DNA of 33,654 nucleotides, from contig JAXMNU010000008.1 in assembly GCA_034670265.1 (NCBI GenBank), positions 1 to 33,654 of the forward strand, written 5' to 3'. Of the stretch, positions 15,391-22,686 are shown one piece after another. This DNA comes from Halomarinibacterium sp034670265. Lineage in GTDB: Bacteria > Bacteroidota > Bacteroidia > Flavobacteriales > Flavobacteriaceae. A program made the position numbers and the translations under genes. Position 1 is the first letter of the stretch, and the number at the start of each line of letters is the position of its first letter. The notes under the pieces were generated by a model. The model had not been told where the DNA came from. It searched no databases and saw nothing but the letters and a program-made list of their open reading frames with translations.

Positions 15391-16065
15391 TTAGCTTCGG
15401 GATAGGATTTCGTCAATCATTCCGTATTCCAAAGCTTTATCTGCTTTCATCCAATAATCACGATCACTGTCTTCATAGACTTTATCAAACTTTTGCCCAG
15501 AGTGTTTCGCAATGATTTCGTATAGTTCATTTTTTAAAGTCAAAATTTCTTTTGCAGTAATTTCAATATCACTTGCTTGCCCTTGGGCACCCCCCATAGG
15601 TTGGTGAATCATCACCCTCGAGTGGGTTAAACCACTACGCTTCCCTTTTTGACCAGCACATAATAATACCGCTGCCATGGACGCTGCCATACCTGTACAA
15701 ATAGTGGCAACATCGGGCTTTATAAATTGCATGGTATCATAAATCCCTAAACCTGCATATACGCCACCTCCTGGTGAGTTGATATATATTTGAATATCTT
15801 TTGAAGCATCCACACTTTCCAAAAATAATAACTGTGCTTGGACAATATTGGCTACTTGATCATTAATTCCTGTACCCAAGAAAATAATACGATCCATCAT
15901 TAATCGTGAAAAAACATCGAAGATGGCAATATTCATTTGGCGTTCTTCAATAATATTTGGGGTAAGTCCCACAGGATACATTGAGCTTACGATTTTGTCG
16001 TAATACGTGCTGCTAATCCCTTGGTCTTTTATAGCAAAGTCTTTAAATTCTTTTCCGTAGTTCAT
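15391..16065 (-). CDS. clpP: ATP-dependent Clp protease, proteolytic subunit ClpP
   Basis: At 224 residues it has the expected size. The catalytic triad is visible as S129 (G-M-A-A-S-M-A-A), H154 (V-M-I-H-Q-P) and D203 (S-D-R-D-Y-W). R-I-I-F-L-G-type and N-S-P-G-G-G motifs are present. The N-terminal stretch of about 25 residues may be a propeptide, as in other ClpP proteins. It lies downstream of tig, but the tig terminator at 16181-16213 separates them, so clpPX probably has its own promoter in 16066-16180, where I find no good TANNTTTG match. Confidence 0.98.
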   Translation of the reverse strand: MNYGKEFKDFAIKDQGISSTYYDKIVSSMYPVGLTPNIIEERQMNIAIFDVFSRLMMDRIIFLGTGINDQVANIVQAQLLFLESVDASKDIQIYINSPGGGVYAGLGIYDTMQFIKPDVATICTGMAASMAAVLLCAGQKGKRSGLTHSRVMIHQPMGGAQGQASDIEITAKEILTLKNELYEIIAKHSGQKFDKVYEDSDRDYWMKADKALEYGMIDEILSRS

Positions 16066-16180
16066 ATTAATTTATTCGGTTTTTTAATCAATTCCCTCAG
16101 AGTAAGCCCTAAGGCAATTATGGTAATTTATTTTTATTTCAAGGTAAACTTTGAAAACATTTAACTCTCTATTTGCGAGT

Positions 16181-16213
16181 AAAAAAAAGCGTTGAATTCA
16201 TCAAAATCAACGC
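16181..16213 (-). terminator. Intrinsic terminator after tig
   Basis: On the minus strand GCGTTGA (16213-16207) pairs with TCAACGC (16195-16189) around an 11-nt loop, followed by eight T (16188-16181). It lies 28 nt after the tig stop and uncouples tig from clpP. Confidence 0.85.
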
Positions 16214-16240
16214 CCTAAATATACCTATTTTTTTGCTGAA

Positions 16241-17584
16241 TTAAGCGTATGCCTGTTTTATGAATTCTTCGTACGTGACTTCCTTAGTCTTCAGTTTTGC
16301 ATTTTCCTTAAAGAATTGAAGCAATTTATTAGTATTTAATTGCTCTGTCAGTTTTTCGACCTCTTCTTTATTACTCATGATTCTAGCAGTGATACCTTCC
16401 ACTTCTTCATCAGTAGGATTCATTTGACCAAATTGCATCATTTGCCCTTTAATCATGTTATTTGCGTAACTCTTCAATTCTTCAAACGTAATTTGAAGAC
16501 TTTCATTTTCTTGACGCAATTTTCCTTCAATTAATTGATAACGTAATCCTTTTTCGCTTCTTTCATATTCAGCCTTTGCCTCTTCTTCGGTAAGTTTAGA
16601 CTCGCCTGTTGACTTAATCCAACGTTGCAAGAAATCTGATGGTAAATCGAATTTCGTATTTTCAATTAAAGTTTCCACTACATCATTCAAAAGTTTTTGA
16701 TCGCTTTGCTGCATAAATTGACGCTCTGCATCTTCTTTAATCTTTTCTTTCAATTCTTTTTCTGAAGTCACCACACCTTCGCCAAATAACTTATCGAACA
16801 ACTCTTGGTTCAAGTCTGCCATTTCACGAGTATTGATTTCTTCAATGGTTAAAGTAACCTCAACATCCAATCCGTGAGCGTCATCGTGTGATACGCCTAA
16901 ATATTTTTGATTGTCGTGATCATCGTTAAAAAGTCCTTTCGTCTTAAGGGTAACCACATCACCAACCTTAGCTCCAATGAGACTATCTAATTGCTTTTTC
17001 CCTTTGATAACATCTGTAGAAAAAGTTGCTTTGTTACTGATTTCTTTTCCTACCATGTCGGCAGGCAAGTCTTCAGAAACAAATGTTCCCGTAATCTCAT
17101 CTTCCTTAGCAACTACTTTTTTTGAAATTAGTTTTCCGTATTGTTTACGAATGGTTTTTACTTGATTGTCAAGCATTTTTTTATCGGCAACAACCTTATA
17201 ACTTGTGGTAGCTTTCTTTTGAAGATCTACTTTAAAATCTGGGGTTAAACCAAGTTCAAATTCGAAAGAAAAATCTTCTGCATCCCAGTTAATAGCTGCA
17301 TCATTCTTAGGAAGTGGATTCCCTAAAATATCTAGTTTTTCTTCGGTTAAGTAGGTATTTAACTTATCCTGAAGCAATTTATTTACTTCTTCTACTAATA
17401 CCGCTTTTCCAAATTGTTTTTTCACCATTCCCATAGGGATATGTCCTTTTCGGAAACCAGGTATGTTTGCATTTTTACGATAATTTGCAAGCACTTTTTC
17501 TACGTTTGCAGCGTAATCGTCTTTTGAAATTTCAACCGTAAGCACAGCATTTAAGCTATCTATATCTTTCTTTGTAATATTCAT
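16241..17584 (-). CDS. tig: Trigger factor
   Basis: A 447-residue ribosome-bound chaperone and peptidyl-prolyl isomerase that meets nascent chains at the exit tunnel. The N-terminal ribosome-binding signature G-F-R-K-G-H-I-P is at about 43-50. The middle region (about 155-245) corresponds to the FKBP-like domain but is diverged, as in other Bacteroidota, so isomerase activity is uncertain. The C-terminal region is helical and charged, as expected for the chaperone arms. The gene has its own promoter (17608-17638) and terminator. It precedes clpP and clpX in the same direction, a common bacterial order. Confidence 0.95.
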   Translation of the reverse strand: MNITKKDIDSLNAVLTVEISKDDYAANVEKVLANYRKNANIPGFRKGHIPMGMVKKQFGKAVLVEEVNKLLQDKLNTYLTEEKLDILGNPLPKNDAAINWDAEDFSFEFELGLTPDFKVDLQKKATTSYKVVADKKMLDNQVKTIRKQYGKLISKKVVAKEDEITGTFVSEDLPADMVGKEISNKATFSTDVIKGKKQLDSLIGAKVGDVVTLKTKGLFNDDHDNQKYLGVSHDDAHGLDVEVTLTIEEINTREMADLNQELFDKLFGEGVVTSEKELKEKIKEDAERQFMQQSDQKLLNDVVETLIENTKFDLPSDFLQRWIKSTGESKLTEEEAKAEYERSEKGLRYQLIEGKLRQENESLQITFEELKSYANNMIKGQMMQFGQMNPTDEEVEGITARIMSNKEEVEKLTEQLNTNKLLQFFKENAKLKTKEVTYEEFIKQAYA

Positions 17585-17607
17585 GAAAATCCCTTAAAAA
17601 TTGGGTG

Positions 17608-17638
17608 CAAAAGTAGTGTATTTGTTAGAACCTAACAA
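17608..17638 (-). promoter_or_regulatory. Promoter of tig
   Basis: On the minus strand TTG (17638-17636), a 20-nt spacer and TACTTTTG (17615-17608) match the Bacteroidota promoter. The ATG is 23 nt downstream of the -7 element. Confidence 0.75.
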
Positions 17639-17664
17639 GCAAATAGCCAGTGTATTTATCGTCT

Positions 17665-18009
17665 TTATTTATCCTTTTCTACAATAGAGAATAGGATGGA
17701 TTGTAAAATAGACAACAACACACTAAATGCCAATGCCCACCAGAAGTTTCTCACAGCAAATCCATCGATAAAATAATCTGCCATTAAGATTATTGCTGCG
17801 TTAATAACTAAAAGGAACAACCCAAGCGTTACAATAGTAATTGGCAAGGTTAGTAGGATTAATATAGGTTTTACTGTAAGACGTAAAAGTGCTAATACCA
17901 CAGCTACAATGATGGCTGACCAATAACTAGCCACTTCCACTCCAGGAAGAATGTAAGCCAAAATCATAACCGCAACGGCAGTAAGTAATATTTTAAGAAT
18001 TGTTTGCAT
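17665..18009 (-). CDS. YvlD/phage-holin-4-like small membrane protein
   Basis: A 114-residue protein with four hydrophobic segments at about 5-23, 29-47, 54-76 and 87-108 and the conserved L-R-L-T-V-K-P-I-L-I-L-L-T-L-P-I-T segment of the PF04020 family. The family name mentions phage holins, but these are chromosomal membrane proteins of unknown role; nothing else here suggests a phage. It lies 34 nt after the hydrolase gene and is probably the last gene of the pdxJ unit. Confidence 0.85.
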   Translation of the reverse strand: MQTILKILLTAVAVMILAYILPGVEVASYWSAIIVAVVLALLRLTVKPILILLTLPITIVTLGLFLLVINAAIILMADYFIDGFAVRNFWWALAFSVLLSILQSILFSIVEKDK

Positions 18010-18043
18010 AGTTGTTTGTTTTGTCGACTTAAATTTCGAAAAA

Positions 18044-18808
18044 TCATTTTAAAAATTCCATAATCTTATCATAAAATTGAGAAGGATTGTCGGCATGTAG
18101 CCAATGTCCGGCCTTAGAAATAGTCTCAATTTTAGCTTTTGGAAAGTGTTTGTGGATGAGAATTTCATCCATGGGAAGGATATATCCAGACTTTTCTCCT
18201 TTTACAAAAAGCGTTTCTTTTTCGAAGGTTGCATTTTCAGCAAGTGCCTCACCCACAATATCATATTCTTTAACAAGTACAGGAAGATTGATGCGCAATC
18301 CTAATTTTCCTTTCTCAATCCAATACAGGTTTTTCAATAAAAATTGACGCACACCAAACTGCGGAATGTATTTCGCCAGCACTTCATCTGCTTTACCACG
18401 AGAGGTTATTTCATTAAAATTTAATGAAGAAAGTCCCTTTAAAATATCTTGATGGTGTTGCGGATAGGCTTTAGGGCCAATGTCTGCCACGATTAATTTT
18501 GAAACATTTTCGGGATAGGTGGTCGCAAATTGCATGGCGGTTTTCCCACCCATGGAATGACCCAACAAAATGATTTTTTCTAATTCGTGTGCTTCACAAT
18601 AACGTTTTAAATCTTCACTCATCGCTTTATAGGTAAACTCATCGCTATGGAAACTTCTTCCATGATTGCGCTGGTCTACCAAATGCACTTGGTATCCTTT
18701 TTCTGAAAAATCGTTTCCTAAGGTTTTCCAGTTATCTCCAGAGCCTAAAAATCCGTGTAAAATGATAAAGGGGACTCCTTCTCCTAATATTTGAGAATGT
18801 AATTGCAT
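18044..18808 (-). CDS. Alpha/beta-fold hydrolase (YbfF-like esterase)
   Basis: A 254-residue single-domain hydrolase. The oxyanion-side motif is L-H-G-F-L-G-S-G-D-N-W. The nucleophile elbow is G-H-S-M-G-G-K with S85. D-Q-R-N-H-G-R-S is typical of the YbfF group, and the catalytic His is H235 in K-A-G-H-W-L-H. No signal peptide, so it is cytoplasmic. The substrate is not predictable; esterase or thioesterase activity is likely. Its ATG overlaps the pdxJ stop (TAATG), implying translational coupling. Confidence 0.9.
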   Translation of the reverse strand: MQLHSQILGEGVPFIILHGFLGSGDNWKTLGNDFSEKGYQVHLVDQRNHGRSFHSDEFTYKAMSEDLKRYCEAHELEKIILLGHSMGGKTAMQFATTYPENVSKLIVADIGPKAYPQHHQDILKGLSSLNFNEITSRGKADEVLAKYIPQFGVRQFLLKNLYWIEKGKLGLRINLPVLVKEYDIVGEALAENATFEKETLFVKGEKSGYILPMDEILIHKHFPKAKIETISKAGHWLHADNPSQFYDKIMEFLK

Positions 18809-19521
18809 TATTGTAATTTTTGAAGATATTGTTTAATCACATGTTCCAATCCTTGATAAAGAGCTTCGCAAATAAGTGCGTGCCCAATAGAAACCTCTAA
18901 TAAGTTAGGAATATTTTCTTTAAAAAACTGAATGTTTTCAAGTGATAAGTCATGCCCAGCATTAATACCTAACCCAAGTTCGTGTGCTCGAATGGCACAT
19001 TTTGTATAAGGCTCAATGGCCTTTTTGTTTCCTAAACTAAATTGATGTGCAAAAGTTTCGGTGTACAATTCAATTCTATCGGTTCCCGTTTCAGCAGCGC
19101 CTTCAATCATAGCAAGTGTCGGATCCACAAAAATGGAGGTACGAATACCGTTTCGTTTGCATTCAGAAATGATTTCCTTTAAATAGACAGCATGTTTTGT
19201 TGTATCCCACCCAGCATTGGAGGTTATGGCGTCCACCGCATCTGGCACCAAGGTAACTTGAGTGGGCTTAATTTCTAAAACCATATCTAGAAATTTATCC
19301 ATCGGGTTTCCTTCAATGTTATATTCGGTAGTAACCACCGATTTTAAATCATATGCATCTTGGTATTTTATATGGCGTTCGTCGGGTCTAGGGTGGATGG
19401 TGATGCCTTGGGCGCCAAATTTTTGAATATCCTTTGCAGCAAGCACCACATTGGGCATATTTCCGCCTCGAGCATTGCGTAGTGTGGCAATTTTATTAAT
19501 ATTTACGCTTAGTTTTGTCAT
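18808..19521 (-). CDS. pdxJ: Pyridoxine 5'-phosphate synthase
   Basis: A 237-residue TIM-barrel enzyme that condenses 1-deoxyxylulose 5-phosphate with 3-amino-2-oxopropyl phosphate in the DXP-dependent vitamin B6 pathway. Signature stretches are L-S-V-N-I-N-K-I-A-T-L-R-N-A-R-G-G, T-I-H-P-R-P-D-E-R-H-I and I-N-A-G-H-D-L. It is the first gene of a three-gene run with the hydrolase and the YvlD-like protein, and it is divergent from the CBS-domain gene. Confidence 0.97.
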   Translation of the reverse strand: MTKLSVNINKIATLRNARGGNMPNVVLAAKDIQKFGAQGITIHPRPDERHIKYQDAYDLKSVVTTEYNIEGNPMDKFLDMVLEIKPTQVTLVPDAVDAITSNAGWDTTKHAVYLKEIISECKRNGIRTSIFVDPTLAMIEGAAETGTDRIELYTETFAHQFSLGNKKAIEPYTKCAIRAHELGLGINAGHDLSLENIQFFKENIPNLLEVSIGHALICEALYQGLEHVIKQYLQKLQ

Positions 19522-19539
19522 TTTTTAAAAGATATTTGG

Positions 19540-19547
19540 CAAAAATA
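19540..19547 (-). promoter_or_regulatory. Promoter -7 element of pdxJ
   Basis: The minus strand reads TATTTTTG, an exact TANNTTTG match 18 nt upstream of the ATG. I see no clear -33 element. Confidence 0.5.
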
Positions 19548-19563
19548 CAAACTTGAAGTCCCT

Positions 19564-19590
19564 TTTGGCACGGTTATTTTAAGTAATTTG
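19564..19590 (+). promoter_or_regulatory. Possible promoter of the CBS-nadK unit
   Basis: TTTG (19564-19567), 16 nt, then TAATTTG (19584-19590). The second element is one base shorter than consensus, so this is tentative. The GTG start follows 15 nt later. Confidence 0.35.
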
Positions 19591-19605
19591 CATAAAAATT
19601 GAATA

Positions 19606-20262
19606 GTGGATACACAAAGTTATATCATAAACGATTTAAAACCTTTCGATAGCAACGATACGCTAAGGCAAGTAAAAAATGCCTTTAACCAGCTTACCTT
19701 TTCTCACATACCTGTTTCTGAAGAGGGTATCTTTATAGGCTGTATTTCTGAAACCGATGCGCATTGTTTTGATAGTGATAAAACCTTAAATGATTATCGC
19801 TATGCGGTTGAACCTTTTTTTGTGAGAGTAAATACCAATTGGCTTGATATTCTAGAAGCTTTTGCACAAAAAGGCAGTAATATTATGCCCGTTTTAGACG
19901 AAAAAGGAACTTATACCGGGTATTACGAGTTAAGCGATATTATGGATTTGTTTAACCATACTCCTTTTTTAAATGAAACAGGAGGAATTATTGTAGTAGA
20001 AAAAGGAAGTCATGATTATTCGTTTAGTGAAATTTGCCAAATTGTTGAGTCTAATGATGGAAAAGTCCTTGGAGCATTTATTTCTAGCATTGAAAACGAC
20101 ATGACACAAACTACCATAAAAATTGGCCATTCTGGCATGAATTCCATTGCTCAAACTTTCAGAAGATATGGCTACAATGTGGTTTCAGAACATGAAGAAG
20201 ATAAAATGAATGATGAGTTAAAAGAACGCTCAGACTACCTTAATAAATACCTAAATATTTAG
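19606..20262 (+). CDS. CBS-pair protein with a C-terminal ACT-like region
   Basis: A 218-residue cytoplasmic protein from GTG 19606. Residues 1 to about 120 form a CBS pair (F-S-H-I-P-V-S-E-E-G and I-M-P-V-L-D-E-K-G-T-Y-T-G-Y), a module that often senses adenine nucleotides. Residues of about 125-195 (G-G-I-I-V-V-E, then S-E-I-C-Q-I-V-E-S-N and V-L-G-A-F-I) have the pattern of an ACT-like regulatory domain. No catalytic domain is present. Only 3 nt separate it from nadK, so it may tune NAD kinase or another partner in response to nucleotides; that link is inference from context. Confidence 0.85.
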   Translation: MDTQSYIINDLKPFDSNDTLRQVKNAFNQLTFSHIPVSEEGIFIGCISETDAHCFDSDKTLNDYRYAVEPFFVRVNTNWLDILEAFAQKGSNIMPVLDEKGTYTGYYELSDIMDLFNHTPFLNETGGIIVVEKGSHDYSFSEICQIVESNDGKVLGAFISSIENDMTQTTIKIGHSGMNSIAQTFRRYGYNVVSEHEEDKMNDELKERSDYLNKYLNI

Positions 20263-20265
20263 ACA

Positions 20266-21150
20266 ATGAAAATTGGTATTTACGGGCAATTCTATCATAA
20301 AGACCCAGAAGAATATATTCAGCTTATTTTGGATGTACTCCAAAAAAACGGAGCTAACGTCTTTATTGAAGAAGGTTTTCTGAAAATTATAGAACAACAC
20401 GAAGGAATTTCTACACCTGTTAGCAGTATTGAAACTTTCAAAAAATTAGATACTTCATACGATTTCTTTTTGAGTATTGGAGGTGATGGAACGTTACTGA
20501 AATCTGTGACTTTTGTACGAGATTTAGGCATTCCTATTATTGGAATTAATACAGGGCGTCTTGGATTTTTGGCCACTATTCAGAAAGAAAAAATTACTGA
20601 AAGCATTCAGAATTTAATGGAAGGAAAATATCAAATTTCTGAAAGGAGCCTCCTTACCATTGAAACCTCCCCAACCAACGCAGCACTTTCGCCACTCAAT
20701 TTTGCTTTAAACGAAATAGCAGTAAACCGAAAGAACACGACCTCTATGATTAAAGTGGACACAAAGGTAGATGACGAATATCTTACCTCCTATTGGAGTG
20801 ATGGTTTAATCGTTTCTACACCTACAGGTTCCACTGGATATTCATTAAGTTGTGGGGGTCCTGTTATGGATCCTGCTGCAGCGAGTATTATTATTACCCC
20901 TATTGCGCCCCATAATTTAAACGCCAGACCCTTGGTATTGCCAGATTCTAGTGTTTTATCTTTAAAAGTTTCGGGAAGAGAGGAAAGTTATTTAGTTTCT
21001 TTAGACTCAAGAATTGCAACACTTACCAACGATACGCATATTACCATCAAAAAAGCTCCTTTTAGTATAAAAATGGTACAAATGGAAAATAGTTCATTTA
21101 TAAAAACCCTTAGAGAGAAATTACTTTGGGGAGAAGACAAGCGTAATTAA
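20266..21150 (+). CDS. nadK: NAD kinase
   Basis: A 294-residue ATP-NAD kinase that makes NADP. The G-G-D-G-T motif (72-76) follows F-L-S-I and precedes N-T-G-R-L-G-F-L-A. The second conserved region, T-P-T-G-S-T-G-Y-S-L-S-C-G-G-P, is complete. The length is normal. It is the second gene of the CBS-nadK unit; the porG promoter lies downstream in the 99-bp gap. Confidence 0.97.
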   Translation: MKIGIYGQFYHKDPEEYIQLILDVLQKNGANVFIEEGFLKIIEQHEGISTPVSSIETFKKLDTSYDFFLSIGGDGTLLKSVTFVRDLGIPIIGINTGRLGFLATIQKEKITESIQNLMEGKYQISERSLLTIETSPTNAALSPLNFALNEIAVNRKNTTSMIKVDTKVDDEYLTSYWSDGLIVSTPTGSTGYSLSCGGPVMDPAAASIIITPIAPHNLNARPLVLPDSSVLSLKVSGREESYLVSLDSRIATLTNDTHITIKKAPFSIKMVQMENSSFIKTLREKLLWGEDKRN

Positions 21151-21225
21151 ACAATAAAACCTCTTAAATTTTGTTTTACACACTGTACTAATTTGCTGAA
21201 ACTATGGTGAAGCAAAGTTAATTGT

Positions 21226-21233
21226 TATATTTG
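21226..21233 (+). promoter_or_regulatory. Promoter -7 element of the porG-uppS-bamA unit
   Basis: TATATTTG is an exact TANNTTTG match ending 16 nt before the porG ATG. A clear -33 element is not seen at standard spacing. Confidence 0.55.
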
Positions 21234-21249
21234 CAAACTTTTAGAGAAT

Positions 21250-21942
21250 ATGAGGTACTTTTTATCGGTTTTTTTAATTACAAGCTGTATTTTATTGGGA
21301 AATTCACAAACCTATGAGGTTGGCGGATTTTTGGGAGGAACTAATTATATAGGTGATGTTGGTAAAACCAATTATGTATCTCCAAACAATTTAGTAATTG
21401 GAGGGATATTTAAATGGAATCGAAGCGCGCGCCACTCTTTTAGAGGAACTCTAATGTATGGCGAGATTAAAGGTGACGATGCAGAGTCTGGTGAAGAAAG
21501 AAGAAAGCAAAGAGGGTATTCCTTTACTAATACAATTTTAGAAGCCTCCGTAGGGCTGGAATATACTTTTTGGGAATTTAATGTACATTCAGGATATCCA
21601 GAAGCAACACCGTATCTTTATACAGGACTCACCTATTTTGGCTATAATTCACTTTACAAAAGAGGAAATGATAACATTGTAGAATACGATAATGCTGGAA
21701 CTGTAGCAATCCCAATGGTTATTGGCTATAAAGCTACGGTTGGATCTCGATTTGTAATAGGATTTGAAATTGGTGCCAGATATACTTTTACAGATAATCT
21801 TGATGGAAGTAACCCTACTGGAGGACTTGCCGACGAAGAAACACTTAAATTTGGAAATATAAATAGTGATGATTGGTATGTATTTACTGGTGTTTCATTA
21901 ACTGTTATGTTTGGACGAAAACCCTGTTACTGCAATTTTTAA
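21250..21942 (+). CDS. porG: PorG-like outer-membrane protein of type IX secretion (DUF6089)
   Basis: A 230-residue beta-barrel-type protein with a signal peptide of about 19 residues ending at S-Q. The start of the mature part (Y-E-V-G-G-F-L-G-G-T-N-Y-I-G-D-V-G) is characteristic of DUF6089, the family of PorG, which associates with the PorK/PorN ring of the T9SS. Alternating aromatic and polar strands run to the C-terminal M-F-G-R-K-P-C-Y-C-N-F. The pair of Cys at the end (C-Y-C) is notable. It abuts uppS with TAA-ATG and no gap, so it is co-translated with the envelope genes. Confidence 0.85.
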   Translation: MRYFLSVFLITSCILLGNSQTYEVGGFLGGTNYIGDVGKTNYVSPNNLVIGGIFKWNRSARHSFRGTLMYGEIKGDDAESGEERRKQRGYSFTNTILEASVGLEYTFWEFNVHSGYPEATPYLYTGLTYFGYNSLYKRGNDNIVEYDNAGTVAIPMVIGYKATVGSRFVIGFEIGARYTFTDNLDGSNPTGGLADEETLKFGNINSDDWYVFTGVSLTVMFGRKPCYCNF

Positions 21943-22686
21943 ATGGACTTAATTACCCAAATAGACAAAAAAAAGCTTCCTAAGCACCTCGCGGTGATTA
22001 TGGACGGCAATGGTCGTTGGGCAAAAAAACAAGGATTATTTAGAACGTTTGGTCACGAAAATGGCACTAAAGCAGTTCGAGAAATTGTAGAAGCTTGCGC
22101 AGCACTACCTATCCCATATTTAACATTATATGCTTTTTCTACGGAAAATTGGAATCGACCAAAAATAGAAGTAGAAACCCTCATGAAGTTGTTAGTTTCA
22201 TCTTTAAAAAATGAAATTAAAACACTTCAGGACAATCAAATTAAGCTTAATGCAATAGGCAATCTTGATGCACTTCCCAAAAAAGCTCGTAGAGAATTAT
22301 TGGATGTCATAGACAAAACGAATTCAAACACCCGCATGACCCTAACGCTAGCCCTAAGTTATGGCTCTCGGGAAGAAATCATAAAAACTATTAAAGAGAT
22401 TAGCGACAAAGTTAAAAATAACCTAATTTCGCCGTCGAGTATTGATGAATCAGTTATAAATAATCATCTTTACACCCGGGACTTGCCAGATGTAGATCTA
22501 TTAATAAGAACAAGCGGAGAGTTACGAATAAGTAATTTTTTACTGTGGCAAATAGCATATGCCGAATTGTATTTCACAGATACCCTTTGGCCAGATTATA
22601 GAAAAGACCATCTTTTTGAAGCGATTATAAATTATCAGAAAAGAGAAAGAAGATTTGGAAAGACGAGCGAACAACTTGAACCATAA
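21943..22686 (+). CDS. uppS: Isoprenyl transferase (undecaprenyl diphosphate synthase)
   Basis: A 247-residue cis-prenyltransferase making the C55 lipid carrier for peptidoglycan and surface glycans. The catalytic Asp is D21 in V-I-M-D-G-N-G-R-W. Other conserved stretches are G-H-x-x-G (G-H-E-N-G), F-S-T-E-N-W-x-R-P, and near the C-terminus R-T-S-G-E-L-R-I-S-N-F-L-L-W-Q. It starts immediately after porG and overlaps the bamA frame at its 3' end. Confidence 0.97.
   Translation: MDLITQIDKKKLPKHLAVIMDGNGRWAKKQGLFRTFGHENGTKAVREIVEACAALPIPYLTLYAFSTENWNRPKIEVETLMKLLVSSLKNEIKTLQDNQIKLNAIGNLDALPKKARRELLDVIDKTNSNTRMTLTLALSYGSREEIIKTIKEISDKVKNNLISPSSIDESVINNHLYTRDLPDVDLLIRTSGELRISNFLLWQIAYAELYFTDTLWPDYRKDHLFEAIINYQKRERRFGKTSEQLEP

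Noticed and set aside
17665..18009. Phage holin, hence prophage remnant
   Set aside because: The family name is historical; the protein is a YvlD-like chromosomal membrane protein and no other phage gene is nearby.
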